Assembly (NCBI GenBank): GCA_005223045.1
Contig: NJBM01000021.1
Location: 36,968-100,967 of the forward strand
Origin: Planctomycetes bacterium B3_Pla
Lineage (GTDB): Bacteria; Planctomycetota; Phycisphaerae; Sedimentisphaerales; Anaerobacaceae
Reading direction: 5' to 3'
Length of the DNA: 64,000 nt
Positions within the stretch are counted from its first letter, which is position 1; every line of letters begins with the position of its first letter. Shown piece after piece: positions 35,174 to 43,950 of the stretch. The notes under the pieces were generated by a model. It worked only from the letters and a program-made list of their open reading frames with translations. It did no database searches and had not been told where the DNA came from. The position numbers were made by a program, and so were the translations under genes.

Positions 35174-35686
35174 CTATTGTTCTTTCGCTGATAACTCGAA
35201 AGAGTCTCGAAGTTTCGCTCTTGCCCGGTGCAGCAGCACACCGGCAGCATTTGCTTTAATGCCAAGCTCCTCAGCAATCTGCCGATAGCTCATATCGCTT
35301 AGATACCGCAGACAAAAGGCTTGCGCTTCCAATGGCGGCAGCTCACTCAGCGATTTTTGCAGGCCGGCGGCCAATTCCTGCCGTTGCGCCTCCCGCACGG
35401 GGCCTGGATTTGCGCTTTGCACGGCATTCCAGTCGGCAAGGCTCGCCTCTGAATTCGACCGCCGAAATCGTCGCCGGAGCTGATCTATCGCCCGGGCGGT
35501 GGCCAGCCTGGTCAGAAGGGCAGAAAAATTCCTGACACGTTGACGCCGACAAAACCCAAGAGCAGAGACGAAAGTTTCCTGGAAACAGTCGGCGGCATCG
35601 GCGTGATTGCCCAGCAGCCTGTACGAAGTCCGCCACACGGCAGGGCCGTGTTCTTCGATAATTGTCTGCCAGTCAATCACTTGCAA
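35174..35686 (-). CDS. ECF-type RNA polymerase sigma factor
   Basis: 170 residues. Region 2 (YRLLGNHADAADCFQETFVS through LLTRLATARAIDQLRRR) and region 4 (LPPLEAQAFCLRYLSDMSYR and LGIKANAAGVLLHRARAK) are clear. The first possible start is TTG at 35686, with GTG two codons later; neither has a good ribosome-binding site. It heads a three-gene operon with a membrane anti-sigma-like protein and a secreted coiled-coil protein. Confidence 0.88.
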   Translation of the reverse strand: MQVIDWQTIIEEHGPAVWRTSYRLLGNHADAADCFQETFVSALGFCRRQRVRNFSALLTRLATARAIDQLRRRFRRSNSEASLADWNAVQSANPGPVREAQRQELAAGLQKSLSELPPLEAQAFCLRYLSDMSYRQIAEELGIKANAAGVLLHRARAKLRDSFELSAKEQ

Positions 35687-35959
35687 GCCCCGTTGGAAAC
35701 TTCTTTCTTTGCTCGGTCCGTGACGGGCCGTTACTACATTAGTCGCTGTCTCGCTTTATTTTATTACAAACTTTCTCAACTCTCGACACTTGGTTGTCAA
35801 TTGAGGGTCGCGTGTCCAGAACAATTTGACATTTTATTTTGAATTGTTGGAATTTTTTCTTGCAAAGAATTTCGTTGTCTTGCAAAATGGTGACGTTTTG
35901 ATGGCTGGCGGCAGGAACTCGAAAAGAGATTAACCATAGCTTTCGAAGTGGAGGCAGGA

Positions 35960-36700
35960 ATGGCAACGAAAGTCGGGAGCAGAAAATTGAAAACAGGATG
36001 TTTTGTCTTTGGTTTCAGTTCATTTTGTCTTCTTACTTTTGCATTTCTTTTATGTTCTGCATTTCTGCTTGCCGGCTGCTACGATCCGCGGGCTGATGCA
36101 GCCGCAATCGAGCAAACTAAGAGTTTGCCCCTCAATGCGAGGAAGGCTGATTTGCTCAATCTTCTGGAACGCAGATTTGAGAATCCGGATGCGCATTTCG
36201 AATTAGGCCAGGTGTACCAGGCCGAGGGCCTGTGGGCCAAAGCCGAGTATCATTATAACATGGCCTTAACTTTCGATCCGGCTCTCGCAGAGGCTAAAGT
36301 GGCGATGGTCAAGCTTTTCCTCGACAGCGGTGACAGCGCCAAGTCCAAAAACTATGCCGATATCCACATGAACCATGTTGCCGCTTCGGCAATCCAGTCG
36401 CTTAGACTCGCTGTGGCTTTTCAGAAGCATCAGCTTGACGGGTATGCGCTGGATTGTTATCAACAGGCACTGAATTTGGCGCCGGGCTCGGCTAAAGTGA
36501 ACAGGGGGATGGGCTACTATTACCTCGCCAAAGGCGATAAAATCCAGGCAAAAGAATATCTGGTCCGCAGTTTTGAAATCGATGCCAATCAGCCGGACGT
36601 AGCCGGCGAGCTGGGTCGGCTGGGAGTCGAGGTGAAGATACCCGGAGCCGAAGCGCCCCAGGATAACACCCGGGATCTGAGTAAGGCGCCCGTACAGTAA
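35960..36700 (+). CDS. TPR-repeat lipoprotein
   Basis: 246 residues from the ATG at 35960, preceded by GGAGG; a GTG 12 bases earlier overlaps that site. A long signal segment rich in Phe and Leu ends with the lipobox LLAGC (about Cys40). Three or more TPR motifs follow (PDAHFELGQVYQAEGLWAKA; ALDCYQQALNLAPGSAKV; GMGYYYLAKGDKIQAKEYL). It is divergent from the ECF sigma operon and may be in its regulon. TPR lipoproteins usually act as scaffolds; no further role is visible. Confidence 0.8.
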   Translation: MATKVGSRKLKTGCFVFGFSSFCLLTFAFLLCSAFLLAGCYDPRADAAAIEQTKSLPLNARKADLLNLLERRFENPDAHFELGQVYQAEGLWAKAEYHYNMALTFDPALAEAKVAMVKLFLDSGDSAKSKNYADIHMNHVAASAIQSLRLAVAFQKHQLDGYALDCYQQALNLAPGSAKVNRGMGYYYLAKGDKIQAKEYLVRSFEIDANQPDVAGELGRLGVEVKIPGAEAPQDNTRDLSKAPVQ

Positions 36701-36792
36701 GGCGGACAAGTGAAAGAAAATGAGTGATACTCGATGCTCGCGAGTGTCAATTGGATCTCGCGTGTTGAGCGTTTGATGTTGCTTTTTCATTG

Positions 36793-36827
36793 CCCCGTAG
36801 CGAACGGATGCGCTGCGGGGTTTTTTT
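36793..36827 (+). terminator. Rho-independent terminator of the TPR lipoprotein gene
   Basis: CCCCGTAGCG pairs with CGCTGCGGGG (one G-T pair) around an 8-base loop, followed by seven T. Confidence 0.8.
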
Positions 36828-36938
36828 ATTTACTATTCACTATTTTCAATTTACTATCTTGACCTCACGGGTCTGGCGTCCATGTGGAATACAGCCGGCC
36901 GGAAAGAATGTCTAAAATAATGTGAGGTACAACAGGAA

Positions 36939-37006
36939 CCACGAAATCACAAAGACACGAAGAAACAATATATAAAAAATCTTGGTGTCTTCGTGTCTTT
37001 GTGGCT
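36939..37006. repeat. Palindromic family C repeat (CTTCGTGTCTTTGTGGC)
   Basis: CCACGAAATCACAAAGACAC and GAAGA on the left face TCTTCGTGTCTTTGTGGC on the right across an AT-rich loop. The same words recur near 63.44-63.69 and 63.88 kb. Confidence 0.75.
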
Positions 37007-37022
37007 AAGCGTTGAATAACTT

Positions 37023-38738
37023 ATGTATGGATTGCACGTTGCCGACATTCTCGTATTGGTGCTGTATCTGCTTGCAATGGCTGCCATCGGTTTCTGGACT
37101 GCGGGCAAAATAAAGAAGAGTCAGGACTTCTTTATGCCTCGACGATTCGGCAAGGCGATGATGGTCATGTTCGGATTCGGCGCCGGCACACATTCCGATC
37201 AGGCGGTAGGTGTCGCCTCGAAGAGCTTTTCGGTCGGACTTTCGGGAATTTGGTATCAGTGGCTTTGGCTTCCCTGCACGCCGTTTTATTGGCTGATAGC
37301 TCCCGTGATGAGGCGCTTTCGTGCGATAACAACCGGCGATGTGTTTGAAGCCCGGTATGATAGGAGCGTTGCAGTGTTGTATGCGCTCGTCGGGATGCTG
37401 AACCTTTCAGTGAGTATCGGCCTGATGCTGCGGGGTTCGAGTGAGGTTATATCAGCCAGCACGCGGGGCCTGCTCTCAGCGAACACCGCGATTGCGGTGA
37501 TGACGGTGGTTTTTGTAGTGTACGGCGTGGCGGGAGGTCTTGCCGCGGCGATCATAACAGATTTTATACAGGGTATTTTGACTATAATCTTCTCGTTCCT
37601 GCTGCTCCCACTGGTGATGAATGCTGTCGGATGGATGGATGGGATTCGCGAAGCGATGACCGAGCAGCCGGAGAAACTCTCTCTGGTGGCCCCCATGGGG
37701 ATAAATGCTTTCTATATTGCCGTGATCGCGTTCAACGGGCTTGTGGGAATTGTGACGCAGCCGCACACGATGAGCAACTGCGCCGCCGGCAAAACCGAGA
37801 TGGAGGGAAGATTCGGATGGATGTTCGGAAACCTCATCAAACGTGTCTGCACGGTCCCGTGGTGTCTGACGGGTGTTGCAGCGGTTGTCTATTTCGGCGC
37901 CAAGGGCCTGGAGGTCGAGCCGGACAAGGTGTTCGGGGCGGTTGCCGGTGATTTCCTGCCGAAAATTCTGCCGGGGATACTCGGCATATTTCTGGCCGCC
38001 CTCTTAGCGTCGGTCATGAGTTCCTGCGATGCGTTCATGATAGCATCGGCGGGGCTGTTTACAGAGAATATCTACAGGCCTTTGGCGCCGGGACGCAAGC
38101 AGGGACACTATGTCACGGTCGGGCGGATCGCCTCGGTGGTAGTGGTCTCCGGCGGCGTGGCTTTCGCCTACGGACTGCGGGACGTGGTCGAGGGGCTGGA
38201 GATATTCTGGAAGATATCGGCGATGATGGGACTGGCGTTCTGGCTCGGGCTGTTCTGGCGGCGAATGACGACCGCCGGCGCCTGGGCAACCACGCTGATC
38301 GGCTTTGCCGTGATGTTGTTTACCAGCGTAATTGCATTCGGCGAGCATGTACTCTGGGACTTCAATGCGCATTTTGCGGCGCATCTTCCGGAGTTCATGT
38401 TGTTCGACGATAAGCTTCACCTGCCGTGGCAGATGATTCTGTATCTTGGGGCGGGGCTGATAAGCGGGATTGTAGTCAGCTTCCTGACCCGGCCGGTGGC
38501 TAAAGACAAGCTGGAGAATTTCTACGCTCTTACCAGGACACCGGTCGCACTTGGCGAGCAGGTGGACAAGCCCTGCACGCTGCCGGCGGGAGCGGTAACG
38601 CTCGAAAGGCGAAACGTGTTCCCGAACACCAGTCTGGAGATAGCGATTCCGTCGCGCATTTCCGTGATCGGCTTCTTAATCGGCTGGGCGTGCGTGGCGG
38701 TAATTGTCTGCGTAGTGTATCTGATAGCAAAGGCATAG
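37023..38738 (+). CDS. Sodium:solute symporter family protein
   Basis: 571 residues with about 13-14 membrane helices, an SSS (SLC5-like) transporter. The N-terminus VADILVLVLYLLAMAAIGFW and the segment ITTGDVFEARYDRSVAVLYA match the family, as does SVMSSCDAFMIASAGLFTEN around the sodium-site helix. Substrate could be a sugar, sugar acid or organic acid; proximity to sulfatase and uronate genes suggests a carbohydrate product. No ribosome-binding site is obvious; the bases before the ATG come from a repeat. A divergently facing sulfatase gene ends 24 bases downstream. Confidence 0.85.
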   Translation: MYGLHVADILVLVLYLLAMAAIGFWTAGKIKKSQDFFMPRRFGKAMMVMFGFGAGTHSDQAVGVASKSFSVGLSGIWYQWLWLPCTPFYWLIAPVMRRFRAITTGDVFEARYDRSVAVLYALVGMLNLSVSIGLMLRGSSEVISASTRGLLSANTAIAVMTVVFVVYGVAGGLAAAIITDFIQGILTIIFSFLLLPLVMNAVGWMDGIREAMTEQPEKLSLVAPMGINAFYIAVIAFNGLVGIVTQPHTMSNCAAGKTEMEGRFGWMFGNLIKRVCTVPWCLTGVAAVVYFGAKGLEVEPDKVFGAVAGDFLPKILPGILGIFLAALLASVMSSCDAFMIASAGLFTENIYRPLAPGRKQGHYVTVGRIASVVVVSGGVAFAYGLRDVVEGLEIFWKISAMMGLAFWLGLFWRRMTTAGAWATTLIGFAVMLFTSVIAFGEHVLWDFNAHFAAHLPEFMLFDDKLHLPWQMILYLGAGLISGIVVSFLTRPVAKDKLENFYALTRTPVALGEQVDKPCTLPAGAVTLERRNVFPNTSLEIAIPSRISVIGFLIGWACVAVIVCVVYLIAKA

Positions 38739-38762
38739 CCGGACGGTCAAATGCTCGTCCCC

Positions 38763-40523
38763 TTACTTTGTTCGATTTTGCCTTTTTTTGCTGTCACGCC
38801 GGCTTTCTCGTTCGGTGAGTTTTCGCTGCCGGTTGGGCTGTGATTGTTCGTCGAGAACATGTCCGTCCGGCAGAATGATTCGCTTGCCCGCGATCTTCAT
38901 CTTCTTGACCAGTTCGACCTGTTCGTCGATTAGTCCCGGCGGTGCGGCATTGTCCCCGGGGACAAACTCCCCAAAGGGCCGGCCGAAAGACTCCAGGTCC
39001 TTCTTGAGCATCCGGCGCATGTCAGCGAGTGTTTTACTGTATTTGAGATTTGCGGCAAGGTTTCGTCGTTCCTTTGCATCGCGTTTAACATTGTACAGTT
39101 GGTCGTAATCGAAAAAACCAGGATTCTGCGCGCCGCGAGTACCGATGCCCGCTCGCCCGATATAAGCCATGAGCTTCGGCAGCATTTCGGGCCGGGCCTT
39201 CTTGATTTGAGCGATTCGCTCCTTCGGATACCGGACGGCGATGTATTTCCAGTCTCTTGTGCACACTGCACGGCCCGAGCCCATCTCAAAGTAGAGATGA
39301 TCGCGCCACTGCTTCGGTTTCCTGCCGGCAAACAACGGCTTTAGAATCCGTCCGTCCATAACATATTTATCCGGGACCATCGCACCGGCCAAGTCGAAGA
39401 ACGTAGGCGCCAGGTCGATGTTCTGAACCAACTCGTCGCATTCGGCCCCGGCTTTGATGGCGTTGGGCCATCGCATGATCCACGGCACGCAGGTTCCGTC
39501 AATATTATACAGCGACCCTTTCATGTTTGAGCCGTGGTCAGAGGTGAAAACGATCAACGTGTTGTCGGCTATCCCCAGATCGTCGAGTTTCTTGAGGATG
39601 GCGCCGATGCTGTCGTCCACCCACGAATAGCCTGCGTGGCCCTGCTCGGGATCAAGACCTTTGTCCTCCAACCTCTTGAGCAGGGCCTTCCGATCTGTCA
39701 TAACATTTGGGGGCTTGTCGAGCGTCCCTTCACCGGACACCAACGGATGATCCATTGAATTGCGCCACGACTTGTCTGGCCCATGGGTCAGCGTCGTACA
39801 GTAGTGCAGATAGAAAGGACGGTCCTTGTGCCCGTCGATGAACTCCAATGCCGCTTCGATAGTCCACTCGGGATTGTGATGATTGAATGGGCTCTGCATG
39901 TTGCCCCAGTAAACGTGCTTTGTCCACGAGAATCCTTTCCTCTTGAGATACCGGCGATACCAACGCTCGTTGTGCCGGAACGCGGCGGTGGTCTCAGAGT
40001 TTGCCGGTGCGTCTTTCGAGACGTATTTCAAGCCGAACTTCTCATGCTCTTCGGGCCGTTTAATGTCCGGACCGACGTGGAACTTGCCGACATAGCCCGT
40101 CGCGTACCCGCTCTTTTGAAGAACGGCGCCAACATTCATGTTGTCCTCTTCGAGTTCGACGTTAAAGGAAGGAAAGCCCTGCTGTCCCGGAGGACATTCG
40201 TCTTCGTATCGCCTGCAGTAAGAACGCCCGGCGTAGCGACCGGTCAGAAAAGAATATCGCGACGGCGTGCAGACCGTGCTGCTCACGTATGCCTGGTGGA
40301 AAACCATACCCTCGCGCGCCAGGCGGTCCAGGTTCGGCGTCAGCGAATCCCCCCCGTAAGCGCCGATGGAGTGCTTGTCCTGGTCATCGGTGATAAACAG
40401 TATGATGTTGGGCCGTTTGTCTGTGCGAGCTGCCGAGTGCGCAACTCCCGGCAGCGCCAACACAGCCGCTGCCCCCCCCAGGAAGTCACGCCGACTCACA
40501 TGTTTTTTGATCAAATCGTCCAT
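38763..40523 (-). CDS. Type I sulfatase (formylglycine-dependent)
   Basis: 586 residues from the ATG at 40523. A Tat-type signal (HVSRRDFLGGAAAVLALPG) directs export of the folded enzyme. Asp46-Asp47 bind calcium, and Cys85 in STVCTPSRYSFLTGR is the CxPSR site converted to formylglycine. The segment VFTSDHGSNMKGSLYNIDGT carries later active-site residues. It hydrolyses sulfate esters, probably on polysaccharides; the exact S1 subfamily cannot be told. The formylglycine-generating enzyme is not in the window. It faces the symporter gene and is divergent from the UroD-like operon. Confidence 0.92.
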   Translation of the reverse strand: MDDLIKKHVSRRDFLGGAAAVLALPGVAHSAARTDKRPNIILFITDDQDKHSIGAYGGDSLTPNLDRLAREGMVFHQAYVSSTVCTPSRYSFLTGRYAGRSYCRRYEDECPPGQQGFPSFNVELEEDNMNVGAVLQKSGYATGYVGKFHVGPDIKRPEEHEKFGLKYVSKDAPANSETTAAFRHNERWYRRYLKRKGFSWTKHVYWGNMQSPFNHHNPEWTIEAALEFIDGHKDRPFYLHYCTTLTHGPDKSWRNSMDHPLVSGEGTLDKPPNVMTDRKALLKRLEDKGLDPEQGHAGYSWVDDSIGAILKKLDDLGIADNTLIVFTSDHGSNMKGSLYNIDGTCVPWIMRWPNAIKAGAECDELVQNIDLAPTFFDLAGAMVPDKYVMDGRILKPLFAGRKPKQWRDHLYFEMGSGRAVCTRDWKYIAVRYPKERIAQIKKARPEMLPKLMAYIGRAGIGTRGAQNPGFFDYDQLYNVKRDAKERRNLAANLKYSKTLADMRRMLKKDLESFGRPFGEFVPGDNAAPPGLIDEQVELVKKMKIAGKRIILPDGHVLDEQSQPNRQRKLTERESRRDSKKRQNRTK

Positions 40524-40633
40524 TACCCATCTCCAACACGAATCGGGTGAGAACATTCAAATAAATCATTCTACCAAATTCGCCTCAAAACTCCTACCGG
40601 TTTCCCTGTTTTGATGTGTTCGTTTCATGCCTG

Positions 40634-40662
40634 ATGACAAATCGACACGATACAGCTATAAT
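40634..40662 (+). promoter_or_regulatory. Sigma-70-type promoter of the UroD-like/TauE/UxaE operon
   Basis: ATGACA (40634-40639) and TATAAT (40657-40662) are 17 bases apart. The -10 box lies 38 bases before the GTG start, which has AAGGAG upstream. Confidence 0.7.
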
Positions 40663-40700
40663 ACCGCCATGTTAATCACGAGCACACAAGGAGATCTAAG

Positions 40701-41831
40701 GTGACCGGCAAGACGTTTGATCAGACGAGTGTTGACGTGCAGGCGACGCCGGCAGAGCCTGTGAGACCTGCGGCGTTCGACTTCGGAGCGTATGCCGATT
40801 ATGAGATATCGCTGCAGGAGCGGTGCCGCGCGTTCTGGCGGGCCGAGTCGGGGGTGCTTGTGCATCGGCGGATGCGCATCGCTGAAGTCCTCTCCTACGG
40901 CTGCAAAGACATGAGAGCTTCTTTGGAATGGCAGCTTGGCGGGCTGCAGAAGAGCATGGACTTCAAGGCCGATGTTCCTAATTTTCTTACGCCCTGGTAC
41001 GGCATCGGTCCGATTGCAAGTGCGTTTGGCATCGACTACATCTGGAAAGAGAAGCAGGCCCCGGCTCTGCGCCCGTCGTTTGGATCTGTAAAAGAGGCGC
41101 TCGAAGGCACTACCGTTGCCGTATCGCAGAGTTCAATCGGCAGCCATGTGCTTGAGATGATCGATTATTTTCTCGAAGAGACCGGCGGGCGGATACCTAT
41201 GTCGCTGACCGATACTCAGTCGCCTTTGAACATCGCCGGAAACGTCGTGGAGATGAGCAGCTTCTTTATCGACATGTTCGACGACCCGGAAGCGGTCAAG
41301 GCGCTCCTCATGCGTCTGGCGGAATTACTGGCGGATTTCACTCGCGAACAGATCGGGCGTATCGGCGAAGCGTTAGCCTGGCCCGGACACGGATATACTT
41401 CGTGCCGTTCTTTTGAAGGATTGGGAATGAGCAATGATAACGCGTTGATGATTTCCGCCGAACAATACCTCGAGTTCGCCGCCCCGGCCGTCGAGTATTT
41501 GGGAGAATCGTTCGCAGGCGTGGCGTTCCACAGTTGCGGCGACTGGTCGGATAAAGTCGAAGCCATCAAAAAGATACGGGGACTCAGGATGATTGATGGC
41601 GCGTTTTCAGGGGCAACGGATCCATCGCCCAATCCGCCGGAGCCTTTCGCCGGGGCGTTTGCCAATACCGGCATCGTGGTCAACGCCAGAATTGTGGGCA
41701 GCCCGGAGACCGTCGCCGAGACCGTCAAAATGTTGTGGAAGCCCGGGATGAAACTTATCGTCGTCACCTACTGTCAAACGCCCGAGGAACAGGCCGAAGC
41801 GTACAACAGCATTCACAAGATATGTGATTAA
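40701..41831 (+). CDS. Uroporphyrinogen-decarboxylase-like protein
   Basis: 376 residues from GTG (AAGGAG 9 bases upstream). The TIM-barrel URO-D/MtaA fold is indicated by LTDTQSPLNIAGNVVEMSSF, GVAFHSCGDWSDKVEAIKKI and a C-terminal TYCQTPEEQAEA. The His-x-Cys and the late Cys match the zinc ligands of corrinoid methyltransferases rather than haem-pathway HemE. Planctomycetes carry many such paralogs of unknown substrate. It is first in an apparent operon with a TauE/SafE permease and a tagaturonate epimerase. Confidence 0.75.
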   Translation: MTGKTFDQTSVDVQATPAEPVRPAAFDFGAYADYEISLQERCRAFWRAESGVLVHRRMRIAEVLSYGCKDMRASLEWQLGGLQKSMDFKADVPNFLTPWYGIGPIASAFGIDYIWKEKQAPALRPSFGSVKEALEGTTVAVSQSSIGSHVLEMIDYFLEETGGRIPMSLTDTQSPLNIAGNVVEMSSFFIDMFDDPEAVKALLMRLAELLADFTREQIGRIGEALAWPGHGYTSCRSFEGLGMSNDNALMISAEQYLEFAAPAVEYLGESFAGVAFHSCGDWSDKVEAIKKIRGLRMIDGAFSGATDPSPNPPEPFAGAFANTGIVVNARIVGSPETVAETVKMLWKPGMKLIVVTYCQTPEEQAEAYNSIHKICD

Positions 41832-41915
41832 CCGGGCCGTCGGCAAGGCCCTTATGGGTATGGTAAGAATGATTCTGGCCGAGGACGTTCAATCTTCCGC
41901 CGGCGAGCAATAGAA

Positions 41916-42653
41916 ATGGAAGCATTTCAGACAATAATACTGCCGATCGTTTTCATCGCAACGCTTACGCGATCAACGTTCGGGTTCGGCGATGCGATGG
42001 TCGGCATGCCGCTGCTCAGCGTGGCGGTCGGACTGAGTGTCGCCACTCCGTTGGTTGGCCTGATGGGAATTACCGCCTCGGCAACCATTCTCATCAAACA
42101 TTGGCGCGACGTTCATTTCAAAAGTGTGGGACTGTTGATAATCTATACACTAATCGGAATACCGATAGGGATATTGTTGTTGAAACGCATGAATGAGAAT
42201 GCAATGAAATCGGTCCTGTCTTTTGTGATAATCGCGTTCTCTCTGTACAGAATATTCAAACCCAGGTTGTTTAATCTGGCCGGCGACAAATCCGCCTGTG
42301 TTTTTGGCTTCTTTGCGGGGATGTTGGGGGCTGCATACAATACCAACGGCCCGCCCGTTGTTATTTACGGCACGCTGAGGGGATGGGACCCCGAAAAATT
42401 CCGGGCGACCTTACAGGGATATTTCTTCCCTACAGGTTCGATGATTGCCCTGGGTCACTGCGCCGGCGGTCTGTGGACCAAAACTGTTTTGCTCAACTAC
42501 CTTATTTCTTTGCCGGTCATCCTTATCGCAATATTGTTAGGCGGCAGACTTAATCGTAGAATCCCAAGGGCCAAATTTGATAACTATGTGTATGTGTTCC
42601 TGATCGTTTTGGGAGTCTGCTTGTTGATTGACACTACCAGGTCGGTTCTGTGA
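41916..42653 (+). CDS. TauE/SafE family membrane permease
   Basis: 245 residues, seven to eight membrane helices. The duplicated TauE/SafE half motifs are seen (FGDAMVGMPLLSVAVGL and LGAAYNTNGPPVVIYGTLRG). Members export sulfite, sulfoacetate or other small anions. Its place between UroD-like and UxaE genes, near a sulfatase, fits export of an anionic by-product of sugar-acid or sulfated-sugar use, but this is inference. Confidence 0.85.
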   Translation: MEAFQTIILPIVFIATLTRSTFGFGDAMVGMPLLSVAVGLSVATPLVGLMGITASATILIKHWRDVHFKSVGLLIIYTLIGIPIGILLLKRMNENAMKSVLSFVIIAFSLYRIFKPRLFNLAGDKSACVFGFFAGMLGAAYNTNGPPVVIYGTLRGWDPEKFRATLQGYFFPTGSMIALGHCAGGLWTKTVLLNYLISLPVILIAILLGGRLNRRIPRAKFDNYVYVFLIVLGVCLLIDTTRSVL

Positions 42654-42663
42654 AAGGGAATCT

Positions 42664-43950
42664 ATGATTTTAGGAAAATATTCTTTTGGAATCGGTGACA
42701 GGTTTTGTCACCAGGGCAAGGCCCAACTGGCCGCCGTGATGAAGGCAAAAGAGCAGGGCCTGAACATCACACCCGTCTGGAACAAGTCGCACAGAGAGCA
42801 TACCATAGTGAGAACAAGGCCTGCCGACACTCGCAAAGAAGCTGTCGATGCCGTGGCTGCATGTCGGTGGGACGGGCCTTACTTCGTGGACGCCGACCAC
42901 ATCGGATTGGGCAATGTCGATCAGTTCATCGAATCCAGCGACTTTTTCACCCTTGACGTCGCCGATTTCATTGGCCGGACGGCAGACAAGGTTGACGTGG
43001 ATTCGTTCGTTCAGAAGTACAAAAAATACGTTGGCTCGCTTGCAATCGAAGGCATTGAAGAGACTCTCAACATTACCGAAGATCAAATCGCGGCTATCGC
43101 GGACAAGTTTCTCTTAGCGGTCAAAGAAGCAAGGCGAATCTATCGTCACATCGCAGAAGCCAAGGGCGCTGACAATTTCATCACCGAGGTCTCGATGGAC
43201 GAGACAGATCAACCGCAGACTCCTGTCGAGATGTTCTTTATCTTAGCCGCCGTCGCAGACGAAGGCATCCCGGCACAGACGGTCGCGCCGAAATTCACGG
43301 GTCGATTCAACAAAGGCGTCGATTACGTCGGTGACGTCACAGGCTTTGCCAAAGAGTTCGAGGAGGACCTGGCGGTAGTCGATCTTGCGGTCAAACAGTT
43401 CGGCCTGCCTGAGAACCTCAAACTGAGCATTCATTCAGGCAGCGACAAGTTCTCTATTTACGGGTCAATGGCTAGGGCTATGAAGAAATTCGATGCCGGG
43501 CTGCACGTCAAGACGGCGGGCACGACCTGGCTCGAAGAGCTGATCGGCCTGGCTATGGCCGGCGGGGACGGGTTGTCAATAGCGAAGGAAATTTATGCTC
43601 AGGCACTGATGCGATTCGGCGAGCTTTGCGGGCCATACGCCACCGTCATCGATATCGATACGCCAAATCTGCCCACCGCCGAAGAGGTTGATGAATGGGA
43701 CGGGCAGACTTTCGCCTCGGCCCTGCGACACGACCAATCGTGCGATCAGTACAATCTTCACTTGCGTCAGCTTCTGCACGTCGCGTACAAGGTCGCCGCC
43801 GAGATGGGGACGCGTTTTTCCGATGCGCTGCGCAAACATGAAGAAATAATCGCCCGGAATGTGACGGAAAATATCTACGAGCGGCACATAAAGCCCGTCT
43901 TTATTGAACACCTTCCATCCAGCGGGCGGCAAAAATCTCAAGGTCACTGA
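42664..43950 (+). CDS. uxaE: Tagaturonate epimerase family protein
   Basis: 428 residues from the ATG at 42664 (AAGGGAA upstream). It resembles UxaE of Thermotoga, which interconverts D-tagaturonate and D-fructuronate in galacturonate catabolism. FGIGDRFCHQGKAQL, YFVDADHIGLGNVDQF, EVSMDETDQPQTPVEMFF, KLSIHSGSDKFSIY and LHVKTAGTTWLEEL are the conserved blocks and carry the metal ligands (Asp/His/Glu). This links the locus to pectin- or alginate-like uronates. The last 50 bases overlap the convergent GLUG gene, so the C-terminal tail (SSGRQKSQGH) is probably not conserved. Confidence 0.8.
   Translation: MILGKYSFGIGDRFCHQGKAQLAAVMKAKEQGLNITPVWNKSHREHTIVRTRPADTRKEAVDAVAACRWDGPYFVDADHIGLGNVDQFIESSDFFTLDVADFIGRTADKVDVDSFVQKYKKYVGSLAIEGIEETLNITEDQIAAIADKFLLAVKEARRIYRHIAEAKGADNFITEVSMDETDQPQTPVEMFFILAAVADEGIPAQTVAPKFTGRFNKGVDYVGDVTGFAKEFEEDLAVVDLAVKQFGLPENLKLSIHSGSDKFSIYGSMARAMKKFDAGLHVKTAGTTWLEELIGLAMAGGDGLSIAKEIYAQALMRFGELCGPYATVIDIDTPNLPTAEEVDEWDGQTFASALRHDQSCDQYNLHLRQLLHVAYKVAAEMGTRFSDALRKHEEIIARNVTENIYERHIKPVFIEHLPSSGRQKSQGH

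Larger units (their letters stand above)
36701..37022. other. Intergenic region with terminator and palindromic repeat
   Basis: Gene-free. Holds the terminator at 36793-36827, a TTTACTATTCACTATTTTC word cluster (36829-36865) and the palindromic family C repeat at 36939-37006, which ends 16 bases before the symporter start. Confidence 0.6.

Noticed and set aside
39783..40550. Open frame of 255 codons opposite the sulfatase gene
   Set aside because: Antisense to the Tat signal and catalytic core of a clear sulfatase.
41832..41915. Terminator between the UroD-like and TauE/SafE genes (GGGCC/GGCCC hairpin)
   Set aside because: The stem is five bases with no T run; the genes probably share one transcript.
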